Source: Ideonella_A sp963843805 (GTDB lineage Bacteria; Pseudomonadota; Gammaproteobacteria; Burkholderiales; Burkholderiaceae_C). Taken from it: a stretch of DNA of 64,000 nt. Below are positions 19,134-28,749 of the stretch, one piece after another. A program made the position numbers and the translations under genes. Under the pieces are notes generated by a model, which saw only the letters and a list, made by a program, of their open reading frames with translations, was not told the origin of the DNA and made no database searches. The DNA lies in assembly GCA_963843805.1 (NCBI GenBank), contig CAWJLY010000001.1:62001-126000 (forward strand). The letters are read 5' to 3'. Every line of letters begins with the position of its first letter. The stretch's first letter is position 1.

Positions 19134-20064
19134 GTGAGCTCACCTCGACCTCTGCTCGGCATCGCCCTGGTAATCGGCGCCGCGAGTTGCTTCGCCACCA
19201 TGGACACCACGGTGCGGTATGTGGGCGCCTATTTTTCAGTGGCGTTGGTGCTGTGGACACGTTATGGCCTGCATGCGGCGATCATGACGTTGTGGATCGC
19301 CTTGTCGACAGCAGCGCTCGTTTCGCAGCGCCAATCCGATGTTCCAGATTGCGCGCGGCGCGCTGCTGGCATTTTCCTCATCGATGGCGTTTGCCGCCTT
19401 GCGCCGCATGCCGGTGGCCGAATTCACCGCCATCGTGATGCTGACACCGGTAATCGCCACGCTGGTGGCGCGAGTGTGGCTCAAAGAGCGTATTTCGCCG
19501 CTGCGCTGGACGCTGGTGGTCGGGGGTCTGGTTGGAGCGTTGATCGTCGTCCGGCCGGGCAGCGGGATCGTCGGCTGGGCCGCCTTGCTGCCGCTCGCAG
19601 CCGCCTTCTCGAATGCCGCCTTTCAGATCATGACCAGCCGCTACGCCCCTCATGAAGACCCGTTCACGACCAACTTCTACACCGGCGCCACCGGCATGGC
19701 GATCGCCACTCCGATCCTGCTGGCCACCGTCGCCGATCCGTTCGAGAAGCTGATCGGTGCACCCGGGCTGCAGGTCGGCGCGCTGATGATGGTGGCCGTG
19801 TTGGGCACCACCGGGCACCTGATGCTGATCATGGCGCTCGGCCGGGCCCCTGCATCGACGCTGATGCCATTCCAGTACGTCCAGTTGGCGGTAGCCGCGC
19901 TGGGTGGATATATCGTCTTCGACGTGGTTCCGGACGGCCTGGGCTGGATCGGCATGGCAATCATCGGCGTCTGCGGTGCGGCCAGCGCATGGCTCAATGT
20001 GCGGGCCGCCGCCGCCAAGCAGCGTCCGGTCAGTGCGGTGCAGGCAGACACGATTGCGGAGTGA
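19134..20064 (+). CDS. EamA/DMT-family transporter, one frameshift
   Basis: About 310 residues with ten hydrophobic segments. The first part (LGIALVIGAASCFATMDTTVRYVGAYFS, RYGLHAAIMTLWIAL) and the second (MFQIARGALLAFSSSMAFAALRRMPVAEFTAIVMLTPVIATLVAR through the C-terminus) lie in different frames, joined by an indel near 19335. DMT proteins move amino acids, nucleotide precursors or drugs; the substrate is unknown. The GTG at 19134 is a proposed start; an ATG at 18990 is also in frame. Confidence 0.75.
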
Positions 20065-20073
20065 GCAAACGTG

Positions 20074-20847
20074 ATGTCGGCACCGCCGAAGCGCCTCGAA
20101 GCGTCGAGCCATCTGCCGCCTGAACGTGAGCCCGGCAACATGCTGCAGTTCCTGCCGTCCCTGATCTCTGCAGAATGTTGCGATGGCTGGCGGCGCACCA
20201 TCCAGCCGGCCATCGAAAAAGGCCGACGCCTCGACGACCACCCGGATTTCTCACGCAGCAGTTCTTCGCTTCGACTGCGCGCATTGCGCAGCGACGCTGA
20301 CGGAATCGATCTCGAGGCGATCATCGAGCAGATCTGGCGCGACCCGCTTCGTTCGATGGTCCAGTCGATGCTCGGGCCGCGCGTCGCGCTGCTGTCCGAC
20401 CAGTGTTGGGGACGCTGCCAATTCGCACCCGGTCGCTATCCCGAGGGCCATGCCGCACACCAATGGCATCAGGACGGCGCACTCCATTTCGATTTCGTCC
20501 AGCCTTATTCGACGCACGCGCTGCTGCAGATGCTCACCTGCTGGATTTCCCTCACACCGAGTGGCGAAGATGCACCCGGCCTTGAACTGGTTCGCCTTGC
20601 GTTGCCGGACTTGCTGTCACCCGCCGAACTGGATGGCGAGCGGCTCGCCGCACGGTTCGAGCGGCGCGTTTTCTGGCGCCCGGTCTGCAGGCCAGGCGAC
20701 GCTCTCGTGTTCAACGGCGGCACGGTTCATCGCACCCATGTCGCGCCAGCCATGCAGCAAGACCGCAGCAGTCTCGAACTGCGGTTTGTCGCTGCCGCCG
20801 AAACAAATCCGCGCCTGCGCGACGAGCGTATCGTGGCGATACCTTAG
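20074..20847 (+). CDS. Phytanoyl-CoA dioxygenase-like (Fe(II)/2-oxoglutarate) protein
   Basis: A 257-residue soluble protein. HQWHQDGALHFD supplies an HxD pair and GGTVHRTHV a distal His, the 2-His-1-carboxylate layout of PhyH-type Fe(II)/2-oxoglutarate hydroxylases. An Arg after the distal His (DRSSLELRF) could bind 2-oxoglutarate. The match is by motif only, so enzymatic activity is inference. The ATG at 20074 follows the DMT transporter by 9 bp; an adjacent in-frame GTG at 20071 is equally possible. Confidence 0.55.
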   Translation: MSAPPKRLEASSHLPPEREPGNMLQFLPSLISAECCDGWRRTIQPAIEKGRRLDDHPDFSRSSSSLRLRALRSDADGIDLEAIIEQIWRDPLRSMVQSMLGPRVALLSDQCWGRCQFAPGRYPEGHAAHQWHQDGALHFDFVQPYSTHALLQMLTCWISLTPSGEDAPGLELVRLALPDLLSPAELDGERLAARFERRVFWRPVCRPGDALVFNGGTVHRTHVAPAMQQDRSSLELRFVAAAETNPRLRDERIVAIP

Positions 20848-20890
20848 TGTCCTGTCCGGAAATGACAGTCATCTCGTTGTGGAGCCTGCG

Positions 20891-21331
20891 ATGAAGAATG
20901 CACCCGGCAAGACACCGTGGCACGTGTGGCTGATTGGCTTGATCGCGGTGCTGTTCAACTCCATCGGCGTGTTCGACTTCGTGATGAGTCTGGCTCAGGG
21001 CGCCACGTACCAGGCCAGCGCCGGTATGACGCCAGACCAGATCGCCCACTACCAACAAATGCCGAACTGGATGATGGTCGTGTGGGCGGTCGGGGTGTTC
21101 GGGGCGTTCATCGCATCGATTCTGTTGCTGCTGCGCAGGAAGCAGGCGATGCTCGTCTTCCTCGTCTCGCTGGCGGCGTTCATCGTCAGCCTCGTCTACA
21201 CCTACGTGCTTACCAATGGAGGAGCCGTGATGGGCCAGCAGATGGCGATCGCGAGCGCCGTGATCGCGGCTGTGCTGATTTTTTTCAGTGGGTACGCCGG
21301 CGTCATGGCGCAGCGGGGTGTCCTCGAGTAG
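20891..21331 (+). CDS. Hypothetical membrane protein with four membrane segments
   Basis: A 146-residue protein starting at the ATG at 20891, after GGAGCCTGCG. Segments HVWLIGLIAVLFNSIGVFDFVMS, WMMVVWAVGVFGAFIASILLLL, MLVFLVSLAAFIVSLVYTYV and IASAVIAAVLIFFSGY are predicted helices. The pattern resembles small uncharacterised sugar-transporter-like membrane proteins. Function unknown. Confidence 0.7.
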   Translation: MKNAPGKTPWHVWLIGLIAVLFNSIGVFDFVMSLAQGATYQASAGMTPDQIAHYQQMPNWMMVVWAVGVFGAFIASILLLLRRKQAMLVFLVSLAAFIVSLVYTYVLTNGGAVMGQQMAIASAVIAAVLIFFSGYAGVMAQRGVLE

Positions 21332-21405
21332 ATGGCGTTCGGCGTCGCCGCGGCGGCTTGCTCTGCCGCAGTGGGGTCGGCCCCTTGGCTGCTGACGGCA
21401 AACGC

Positions 21406-21843
21406 TCAGTTGGCGTCCGGCAACGGCACCATTGGATTGAAACCCGAGCCTGCGGGCGTGCCGGGCAACGCGTCGAGTCCGGGCAACCAGGGCATCGCAG
21501 AAGCAGTCCAGATCTGCAGGCCGGGTGTCAGCTGCGAGCGCTGTCTGACGCAGCCCAGGCGAACCACCACCGAGGTCGGATTCTCAGGCGCCGTCGACCA
21601 CAACGGCGATCCGCATTCAGGGCAGAACACCTGGGCCCTGCGGTTGCCGCTCTGCGCCACCTTGACGTAGGCCTTGGTGATGCCGCTGACCTTCAGGCTG
21701 TGGAAATCCGCGATGGCGACGGCACGCAACGGCGCACCCGACAACACCTGGCAGTCGGAACAATGGCAGACCATCACGCGGCCCGGATCGATCACCGCGG
21801 TGAACGACACCGCCCCGCAATGGCACGCACCGTCGATCTGCAT
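21406..21843 (-). CDS. GFA-family (glutathione-dependent formaldehyde-activating-like) zinc protein
   Basis: A 145-residue protein with the GFA zinc-ligand cysteines GACHCGAVSF near residue 8, VCHCSDCQVLSG near residue 27 and FCPECGSP near residue 74. Members of this fold were first described as spontaneous S-hydroxymethylglutathione synthases, but most are uncharacterised. It is leftward and 49 bp beyond the hydrolase stop, so it may be part of the same transcription unit. Confidence 0.85.
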   Translation of the reverse strand: MQIDGACHCGAVSFTAVIDPGRVMVCHCSDCQVLSGAPLRAVAIADFHSLKVSGITKAYVKVAQSGNRRAQVFCPECGSPLWSTAPENPTSVVVRLGCVRQRSQLTPGLQIWTASAMPWLPGLDALPGTPAGSGFNPMVPLPDAN

Positions 21844-21892
21844 CGCGATCTCCCTTGGGGCGTCAAGCGGCTTCGCCCGACCCGCCGACTTC

Positions 21893-22831
21893 TCAGTGTG
21901 AACCGGCGATGGCCCGGTAGTCGGTATAGACCGGTTCGGGCTGCGTGAAGTACGCGTGCAGGATCTGGTAGACCATCTTGTAGTTCTTCTGCTGGAAACT
22001 GGCGTGCGAGATGCCGTTCAGCACGGTGAACTGCTTGTCCGGATGCGGCAGGCGCTTGAAGAACTCGATCAGATCGTCGAAGCCCGCAATGCCGTCGAAC
22101 TGCCCGCGCAGAACAACAGTAGGCATGCGGATCATCGCCGGATCGACCAGCGGCAGCTTGCTGCACATGTCGATGTAGGTGCCGTTGGGCATGCTGTCGT
22201 CCAGCGCCAGGATCGCATCGGCAAAGGCTTCGACGGTGGCCGCGTCAGCGCAGTCGGGATGGTCGCGCGAGAAAATGCTGCGCACGAAGGCACGGTCGAT
22301 CGGTCGGCGCTTGTTGGCGATGAACTCGGGCAGCTTCTTGCGGCGCTGCTCGAGCGTGGGGGCGCCCTCGCCGGTCCAGACGAAGGCATCCAAGGCCAGC
22401 CGCGACACGCGGTCGGGGTGGTTCTGCGCGAACAACGCCGCGCGCAAGGCGCCGCTGCTGATGCCGTAGGTGAGGAAGCGTTCGATGCCGCGCTTTTCGC
22501 GGATGTAGTCGGTGGCTGCCGCCAGGTCGGCAGCGCCATTGGCGATGTCGCAATGGATGTCGCGCGACTTGTCGCTGCGACCGTAGCCCTCCATGTCGAC
22601 GCACCAGCAAACGAAACCGCGCTCGGCGAACCAGTCCATCACGCTGGAATCTGGCCGACCGGGCACGCTCAGGTCGAACGTGGGCTGGCTGGCCATCGAC
22701 GAGCCATGCACCCACAACACGGCGGGCTTGCCGTCGGGCGAGCCCTGGTACTTTTCCCAGAGGAAGAGTTTGACGTTGCCGTCTTCGGTGGTCTTGGTGG
22801 TCCAGTGTTCAACGCCGGTGATTGGGGTCAT
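21893..22831 (-). CDS. Alpha/beta hydrolase
   Basis: A 312-residue hydrolase. The oxyanion-side HG motif is VLWVHGSSMASQP. The nucleophile elbow is YGISSGALRAALF with Ser near residue 146. The acid lies near LRGQFDGIAGFDD and the catalytic His in LNGISHASFQQ. It is probably an esterase or a C-C/lactone hydrolase of a degradation pathway, judged by the neighbouring Bug binding protein and FAH-family gene. Confidence 0.8.
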   Translation of the reverse strand: MTPITGVEHWTTKTTEDGNVKLFLWEKYQGSPDGKPAVLWVHGSSMASQPTFDLSVPGRPDSSVMDWFAERGFVCWCVDMEGYGRSDKSRDIHCDIANGAADLAAATDYIREKRGIERFLTYGISSGALRAALFAQNHPDRVSRLALDAFVWTGEGAPTLEQRRKKLPEFIANKRRPIDRAFVRSIFSRDHPDCADAATVEAFADAILALDDSMPNGTYIDMCSKLPLVDPAMIRMPTVVLRGQFDGIAGFDDLIEFFKRLPHPDKQFTVLNGISHASFQQKNYKMVYQILHAYFTQPEPVYTDYRAIAGSH

Positions 22832-22861
22832 TGCAGTGCCTTCAGTTGTGGCGGGGGATTT

Positions 22862-23830
22862 TCAGTCAACCTTGGCGCCGGTGTCCTTGACGACCTTCGA
22901 CCAACGGTCGCGCTCTTCGCGGAAGTAGGCGTCCATCTCGGCCGGGCTCGAACCCAGCGGCTCGATGCCGGTGCGGTTCATGAAATCGCGCACTTCGGAA
23001 GATGCCAACGCGATCTTCAGCTCGGCATTGAGCTTCTGCACGATCGCGTCGGGCGTTCCCTTCGGCGCCAGCAGCCCCATCCAGACATAGGCGACATAGT
23101 CGGGAAATCCCGATTCCTTCAGTGTCGGCACGTCGGGCAGTTGCGGCTCGCGTTTGGTGCCGGTCACTGCCAACGCGCGCAGCTTGCCGTTCTTGATGTG
23201 CGCAACCATGCCGGCGGTACCCGGCATCGACAACGACACCTGTCCGGCCAGGAGATCGGTGGTGGCCTGGCCGCTTCCCTTGTACGGCACATGGGTAAGC
23301 TTGATTTCGGCCATCGACGCGAATTGCGCCATGAACAGGTGCTGGCCGGTGCCGTTGCCGGACGATGCGTAGTTGAGCTCACCGGGCTTGGACTTCGCCA
23401 GCGCGACGAGCTCGGCGACGTTCTTGGCCGGCAGCGAAGGGACCACCACCAGCACGCCGGGCTCGCGGCCGAGCAGGCTGATGCCGACGAAGTCTTCGAT
23501 CGGCTTGTAGGTGAGCTTCGGGTAGAGCGAGCTCTGGATGGCGTTGGTGGCCGATGCCAGCAACAGCGTGTAGCCATCCGGGGCTGCACGGGCCACCGTT
23601 TCGCTGCCGATGGTGGCACCGGCACCGGGCTTGTTCTCGACAATGACCTGCTGCTTGAGCTGTTTGCCCAATTGCTGCGCGATGACGCGCGCCGGCCCGT
23701 CGACCGCGCCGCCGGGCGAGAACGGCACCACGATCCTGATCGGCCTGTTGGGATAGGTGTCCTGCGCGTGGGCAAGGTGAGCGGCCGTCGCCAGCAGAGC
23801 GGCGGCGAATACGAGAGTCAGGCGCGTCAT
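22862..23830 (-). CDS. Bug/TctC-family tripartite tricarboxylate transporter substrate-binding protein
   Basis: A 322-residue protein with an N-terminal Sec signal ending at HAQ near residue 23. The family pattern follows: YPNRPIRIVVPFSPGGAVD, VENKPGAGATIGSE, ARAAPDGYTLLL, then LPDVPTLKESG. Bug proteins bind carboxylates in the periplasm and are hugely expanded in Burkholderiales. No TctA/B membrane partner is adjacent. Expected to scavenge the acid handled by the linked hydrolase and FAH enzyme (inference). Confidence 0.9.
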   Translation of the reverse strand: MTRLTLVFAAALLATAAHLAHAQDTYPNRPIRIVVPFSPGGAVDGPARVIAQQLGKQLKQQVIVENKPGAGATIGSETVARAAPDGYTLLLASATNAIQSSLYPKLTYKPIEDFVGISLLGREPGVLVVVPSLPAKNVAELVALAKSKPGELNYASSGNGTGQHLFMAQFASMAEIKLTHVPYKGSGQATTDLLAGQVSLSMPGTAGMVAHIKNGKLRALAVTGTKREPQLPDVPTLKESGFPDYVAYVWMGLLAPKGTPDAIVQKLNAELKIALASSEVRDFMNRTGIEPLGSSPAEMDAYFREERDRWSKVVKDTGAKVD

Positions 23831-24085
23831 GGGTGAGGTCCTTTGCGATGAAGTTCGGTGCGGTGGGTCGAGGGAGGGCTTCGCGGCGGTCAGGGATTCA
23901 GGGGTCGGTTCCGCCGCAACGAGCGGCGGTGCTGACTGCCACGGCTTGTCTCCCGAAGGACATTGGTATGACTTGGTAGTAATTGGGTTGACTCAGCCAC
24001 TCTATCCAGCTCGCCCGAGGCAGTCAACCGGGCAGACCCTGCGCTGACCGGATGGCCGTCGCCCGCCGCCAGGACGGCACTCGTT

Positions 24086-24757
24086 TCAATAGCCGAGCAT
24101 GTTGGTGCGCACGTGCACCAGGTGTGCCAGACAAAGGCGTCGCGCGCTGACCGCATCGCGCTGGCGCAGCGCCGCAACCAGCGCCCGATGCTCGGCCTGG
24201 TATTCGAGCCGCCGCTCGGGGGTGGCGCTGCGGCGCTTCATCACGCCCCACTCCCCCTGTTCACGAACCTCGTTCATGAGCCTGAAGACCGCCACCATGA
24301 AATGGTTGTGCGCCGCCGCCGCAATCGACTCGTGCAGCGCTGCGTCCCAGGTCTCGAACTGCTCCAGCGTCCTGGCGGCTTCGGCGCGCCGATTGCACTC
24401 GTCCATGCGGGCGAAATCCGCCTCGGTGGCGTTGCCGATCACCATCTCGACCACGGCCGGCTCCAGCACCAGCCGCGCGCTCATCAACTCGGCCGGGCTG
24501 ACAGACCGCGTCACCAGCGCGGGCTGCAGTTCGGCCAAGGCGACGGGGGCGTCGGGGCTGACATAAGTGCCACTGCCGACGGTCTGGGTGATCAGGCGCT
24601 GGCGCTTGAAGTCGAGCAGCACACGGCGCACGGTCGAGCGGCTGACGCCGAATTCGGCGCTTAACGCGCGCTCGGTCGGCAGGCGTTGCCCGGCCTGCCA
24701 GGCCCGCGAACGCAGCTTGTCGAGGATCAGGTCGCGCAAGCCGGTCGAAGCATCCAT
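24086..24757 (-). CDS. GntR-family regulator with FCD domain
   Basis: A 223-residue repressor type. The winged-helix DNA-binding part is LPTERALSAEFGVSRSTVRRVLLDFKRQRLI; an FCD ligand domain follows (ARLVLEPAVVEMVIGNATEADF, DAALHESIAAAAHNHFM, EHRALVAALRQRD) with metal-site His residues. The ATG at 24757 is chosen because it begins directly before the DNA-binding domain. It is divergent from the FAH-family gene (88-bp shared region) and probably controls that gene and the Bug/hydrolase block by a carboxylate effector. Confidence 0.85.
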   Translation of the reverse strand: MDASTGLRDLILDKLRSRAWQAGQRLPTERALSAEFGVSRSTVRRVLLDFKRQRLITQTVGSGTYVSPDAPVALAELQPALVTRSVSPAELMSARLVLEPAVVEMVIGNATEADFARMDECNRRAEAARTLEQFETWDAALHESIAAAAHNHFMVAVFRLMNEVREQGEWGVMKRRSATPERRLEYQAEHRALVAALRQRDAVSARRLCLAHLVHVRTNMLGY

Positions 24758-24845
24758 CGCAGCGTCTTTCAAGCACCTCAATGGGCGCCAATGGTAGCAT
24801 TTGGGCGACGTCAGATAGACATGACCCACTCGACTGGAGGCTCGC

Positions 24846-25718
24846 TTGCGCATCGCAACAATTACCCATCAAGGCCAGCGCCGCGTCGGCATGCTGCACG
24901 CCGATGGCCGGCACTTCGAACTGTTCGAGATCGACGGCACCCGTGGCGCGTTGCCTCTCATCGAGGCGGCGGCTGCCGGCAAACCGCTGCCGGCGATGTC
25001 GCAGCAGTTACCCGTCGAAGGCCTGCAATGGCACGCGCCGATACCCGTGCCGCGCCGCAACCTGTTCTGCGTCGGCCGCAACTACCACGCGCATGCCAAG
25101 GAATTGCGCGACTCGGTGTTCAAGGACAACACCCAGACCGTGGATGCCTGGCCGATCGTCTTCACCAAGGTGCCCGAGTCGGTGATCGGCCCGAACGACG
25201 TCGTTCGCATCCCGCGCGCGGTGTCGACGCAGATCGACTACGAAGCCGAGCTGACCGTCGTCATCGGCACCGGCGGGCGCAACATCAGCCGTGCCGACGC
25301 GATGAACCACGTCTGGGGCTACACCATCGTCAACGACGTGACGGCCCGTGACGTGCAGATGCGCCATTCGCAATGGGATCTGGGCAAGAGCTTCGACACC
25401 TTCTGTCCGATGGGACCCTGGCTGGTCAGCGCCGACGAGTTCGACGGCAACGACACGCGCGTTCGTTGCTGGGTCAACGACGAGCTGCGGCAGGACGCAC
25501 GCACCACCGACCTGATCTTCGACATTCCGACGTTGATCGAGACCTGCTCGCGCGGCATCACGCTGTTGCCGGGTGATCTGATTGCGACCGGCACGCCTGC
25601 CGGGGTCGGCATGGGCATGAGCCCGCCGAACTGGCTCCAGCATGGCGACGTGGTGCGCATCGAAATCGACGGCATCGGCGTGCTGGAGAACCGCTTCGAG
25701 GACGAGGAAACAAGATGA
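24846..25718 (+). CDS. Fumarylacetoacetate hydrolase-family protein, TTG start
   Basis: A 290-residue FAH-fold enzyme. Metal ligands appear in QIDYEAELTVVIG (two acidic residues), and the active-site pattern in FCVGRNYHAHAKEL, NDVTARDVQ and GTPAGVGMG. The family cleaves or hydrates/decarboxylates oxo-acids in catechol and hydroxyphenylacetate pathways. The TTG at 24846 is chosen because GGAGG lies 6 bp upstream and no ATG is near. It is regulated, by position, by the divergent GntR gene. Confidence 0.85.
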   Translation: MRIATITHQGQRRVGMLHADGRHFELFEIDGTRGALPLIEAAAAGKPLPAMSQQLPVEGLQWHAPIPVPRRNLFCVGRNYHAHAKELRDSVFKDNTQTVDAWPIVFTKVPESVIGPNDVVRIPRAVSTQIDYEAELTVVIGTGGRNISRADAMNHVWGYTIVNDVTARDVQMRHSQWDLGKSFDTFCPMGPWLVSADEFDGNDTRVRCWVNDELRQDARTTDLIFDIPTLIETCSRGITLLPGDLIATGTPAGVGMGMSPPNWLQHGDVVRIEIDGIGVLENRFEDEETR

Positions 25719-25801
25719 GGTCGGCGCCCGCCGGCGGTGCCGTCGGCATCGGAGCGGCGGGCTGACGACCCATCGTCCCCATCGATCCGGTGCGAACGGC
25801 T

Positions 25802-26972
25802 TCAGGCAGGCGTGAGCACCACCTTGCGGCAGTCTTCTTCCTTGTCGTTGAACAGCTGGTAACCGCGCGGCGCGTCGTCCAGCGTCATCCGATGCGAAAT
25901 GATCGCCTCGGGTCGCAGGTCACCCGATTCAATGTGTTCCAGCAACTCGGGCATGTAGCGCTGGGTGTGGGTCTGGCCCATCTTGAACGTCAGGCCTTTT
26001 TCGAAGGCGTCACCGAACAGGAAGCCGTGGATAAAGCCGGCGTAGACGCCTGGCACGCTGACAATCCCGCCGCGCCGGGTGGCCGCCATCGCCTGGCGCA
26101 ACGAAGCGCCGCTTGATCCCTCCAGCTTGACCGCAGTCAACACCGTCTCGACGGTACTTCCCTTGGCCTCGAAACCGACGGCATCGATCGACGCGTCGAC
26201 ACCGCGCCCATCGGTACTGCTGATGATGAATTCGGCCGGATCGTCTTCGTTGGTAAAGTCGATCGGTATCACGTTGTAGGTCTTCTCCGCGAACGCCAGG
26301 CGATACGGGTGCTGGTCGACCATGAAGATGCGCTCAGCGCCGAGCATGCGCGCGCAAGCGGCTGCCATCAGCCCAACCGGTCCGGCGCCGAAGATCGCCA
26401 CCGTCGAGCCTTTGCCGATCTCCGCATTGACGACGGCCTGGTAGCCGGTGGGCAGGATATCGGACAGGAACAGCACCTGCTCGTCCGACAGGTTGGTCTG
26501 CGGGATCACCAACGGTCCGGCGTTCGCTTTTGGAACCCGGACCCATTCGGCCTGGCCGCCCGCATACCCGCCATACAGATGGCTGTAGCCGAAAAGTCCG
26601 GCGCCGGAGCGGGTATTCTTCTTGTTCATGATCGCGCCGCGGCCCGGATTGGTGGTCTCACAGGCAGCGAACAGCGTGCGATTGCAGAAGAAGCAGTCGC
26701 CGCAGGAGATGGTGAACGGGATCACGACGCGGTCGCCGCGCTTGACCTTCAGTCACCGTCGGCCCGACATCTTCGACAATGCCCATGAACTCGTGACCGA
26801 GGATGTCGCCGCTCTCCATCATCGGGATCTTGCCGCGGTAAATGTGCAAGTCGGATCCGCAAATGGCGGTGGCGGTCACACGCAGCAGGATGTCGTCGCT
26901 TTCGACCAGCACCGGATCGGGCACCGTCTCGAACCGCACGTCCTTGGAGCCATGGTAGGTAAGCGCTTTCAT
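25802..26972 (-). CDS. Zinc-dependent alcohol dehydrogenase, one frameshift
   Basis: About 389 residues. The first part shows catalytic-zinc ligands in AICGSDLHIYRGKIP and GHEFMGIVEDVG. After an indel near 26750 the frame resumes with structural-zinc cysteines SCGDCFFCNRTLFAACE and the NAD site FGAGPVGLMAAACARMLGAER. The inserted loop with YGGYAGGQAEWVRVP is typical of formaldehyde dehydrogenase / glutathione-independent ADH-like proteins. Function is likely oxidation of an aldehyde or alcohol. Repair by one base restores a continuous protein. Confidence 0.8.
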
Positions 26973-27290
26973 CTCGTGTACTCCCCGTTGGTCGGTCGTG
27001 CAGGCGTTGCTCGGATGCTTTGCATCGGGGTTGCTCCTTCGGGTGAGAGTGGGGGTGGGACTGAGCCGCGGTTTGTTCCGGCAGCGAGCGTGTGCAGCCA
27101 TCGTCAATCAGTCCCGCCGCAGGCCGCGTCGGCGATTTACGCGGTGTGCTGTAGGACAGGTCGCGGCACCAACCAATCGGGCATGGCGTTTAGTTCGTCG
27201 CCGCCGATATCGCTGCCCCGCCGCATCGGTGATCGGTCGTCGCACCCTTTCCGACCCATTTCGGCATTCCACCCCGACAGCTGTCGGCCA

Positions 27291-28172
27291 TCAGGCGGGC
27301 GGGACAACACCGTACGCGCTGCACAAGATCCGAACCAGCAGCCGGGCCGGCTCACCCAGGCTGCGCATCGGCCTGTGCACCAGGCCGATGTCTCGATGGA
27401 ATGTATGACCGGCCAGGTCGATCGCTCGAACTGCCGCAGGCCATTTCCGATCCGTCGCGGTTTGGGGCAGCAACGCGATCCCGACGCCGTTGCTCACCAG
27501 TCGCACGATCGCGTCGAGTTCATCGACCTCGCAGACATCTTGAACGCTCACGTGCGCCGCCCGCAAAAAGCGATCGACCTGTCGCCCGCCGAACGAGCTG
27601 CGGTCGTAGCGGATGAAGGGATGACTCGAGAGCAGCTCGGCCCAGTCGTCGCCCTCGACTTTGCGCGGCACGAGCAGTCGGAACGGCTCTTGCGCCAGCG
27701 TGGCCCAACGCAGATCGGTATGCAGCGAGAACGGCGGTCGGATGATCGCCGCCATCTCGAGGTCTCCCGCATCGACCTGGTCGATCAGGTCCTTCGAAAC
27801 CCCCGGGATCACGCGTGTGCGGCAGTGCGGCATCTGCTGATGAAACGAGGCCAATGCATCGGGCATCATGGACCGCTGCACCGACGCGATGGCGCCGATG
27901 TTGAGCACGGCAGTCGGATGACCCTCGATCGAGCGCGATCCCAGATGGCTGTAGAGGGTGATCAACTCGCGGGCCTGCACCAGCGTCTGCTGACCTCGTT
28001 CATTCAACCGGGCCGCCCGGCCGGAGCGATCGAAGAGATCGAAGCCCAATTCCGCTTCGAGCCGTTGCATCTGCGCGCTGACTGCCGCCTGCGTCAGGCC
28101 GATCTTCTGGCCTGCCGCGGCAAAGGTACCCTCTCGGGCAACGGCGACGAGCGTCTTGAGTTCTCGGATCAT
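27291..28172 (-). CDS. LysR-family transcriptional regulator
   Basis: A 293-residue protein. The N-terminal helix-turn-helix is LVAVAREGTFAAAGQKIGLTQAAVSAQMQRLEAELGFDLFDR. An effector-binding domain of two Rossmann-like lobes follows (AAIIRPPFSLHTDLRWATLAQEPFRLLVPR, VSNGVGIALLPQT). It is divergent from the VOC and flavin-reductase genes, which it probably regulates together with itself. Confidence 0.9.
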   Translation of the reverse strand: MIRELKTLVAVAREGTFAAAGQKIGLTQAAVSAQMQRLEAELGFDLFDRSGRAARLNERGQQTLVQARELITLYSHLGSRSIEGHPTAVLNIGAIASVQRSMMPDALASFHQQMPHCRTRVIPGVSKDLIDQVDAGDLEMAAIIRPPFSLHTDLRWATLAQEPFRLLVPRKVEGDDWAELLSSHPFIRYDRSSFGGRQVDRFLRAAHVSVQDVCEVDELDAIVRLVSNGVGIALLPQTATDRKWPAAVRAIDLAGHTFHRDIGLVHRPMRSLGEPARLLVRILCSAYGVVPPA

Positions 28173-28174
28173 TT

Positions 28175-28189
28175 ATCAATTTTTGTGAT
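28175..28189. promoter_or_regulatory. LysR-box-like palindrome
   Basis: ATCA-N7-TGAT lies just upstream of the LysR gene, within a notably AT-rich 100-bp divergent promoter region. It contains the T-N11-A form expected of LysR operators. It is the likely autoregulatory and activation site for the VOC gene at 28274. Confidence 0.5.
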
Positions 28190-28273
28190 ATTTATTTCAA
28201 ATATATATTGCTTTTCTTTTTTTATCGCCAGCTCTAGGATCGCTTTCATCCCATCGGCCAATCGACGAACACC

Positions 28274-28717
28274 ATGCAAGCACCTGCCTCGAACCCCGCG
28301 ATGTTGTCCCCCTTCCACCTCGCGTTTCCGGTCAACGACATCGCCGCAGCACGCCACTTCTACGGCGAACTGCTGGGGTGCCCGGAAGGCCGCAGCGCTG
28401 ACGATTGGGTCGACTTCAACTTTTTCGGCCATCAGATCGTGGCCCATCTCGCGCCTTCGCAAACCGGCGAAGCCACGCGCAACGCGGTCGATGGCCACGG
28501 CGTGCCCGTCAGGCACTTTGGCATCGTCCTGCCGATGACTGCCTGGCACGCCATGGCCGAGCGACTCACGGCGGCGGGCACGACGTTCGTGATCGAACCC
28601 TATGTGCGCTTCAAGGGCGAGCCGGGCGAGCAGGCCACGATGTTCTTCCTGGACCCGTCCGGCAACGCGCTCGAGATCAAGGCTTTCGCCGATATCTCGA
28701 AACTGTTCGTCAAGTGA
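28274..28717 (+). CDS. VOC-family (glyoxalase/dioxygenase-fold) protein
   Basis: A 147-residue single-domain VOC protein. FHLAFPVNDIAAARHFYGELLG supplies the first metal-ligand His, VRHFGIVLP a second, and FFLDPSGNALEIKAF the C-terminal Glu. The pattern is typical of stand-alone glyoxalase-like or lyase enzymes. The substrate is unknown. It lies 32 bp before the flavin-reductase gene and diverges from LysR. Confidence 0.8.
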   Translation: MQAPASNPAMLSPFHLAFPVNDIAAARHFYGELLGCPEGRSADDWVDFNFFGHQIVAHLAPSQTGEATRNAVDGHGVPVRHFGIVLPMTAWHAMAERLTAAGTTFVIEPYVRFKGEPGEQATMFFLDPSGNALEIKAFADISKLFVK

Positions 28718-28749
28718 GTGGCCCGCGTCGAACCTGACCGAAGCAACCG

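Noticed and set aside
21956..23836. 626-residue rightward ORF opposite the hydrolase and Bug genes
   Set aside because: It spans two convincing leftward genes with signal peptide and catalytic motifs; typical high-GC antisense frame.
26622..28538. 638-residue rightward ORF across the ADH 5' end, LysR and VOC genes
   Set aside because: Shadow of the LysR gene and out-of-frame reading of the VOC gene; no recognisable domain.
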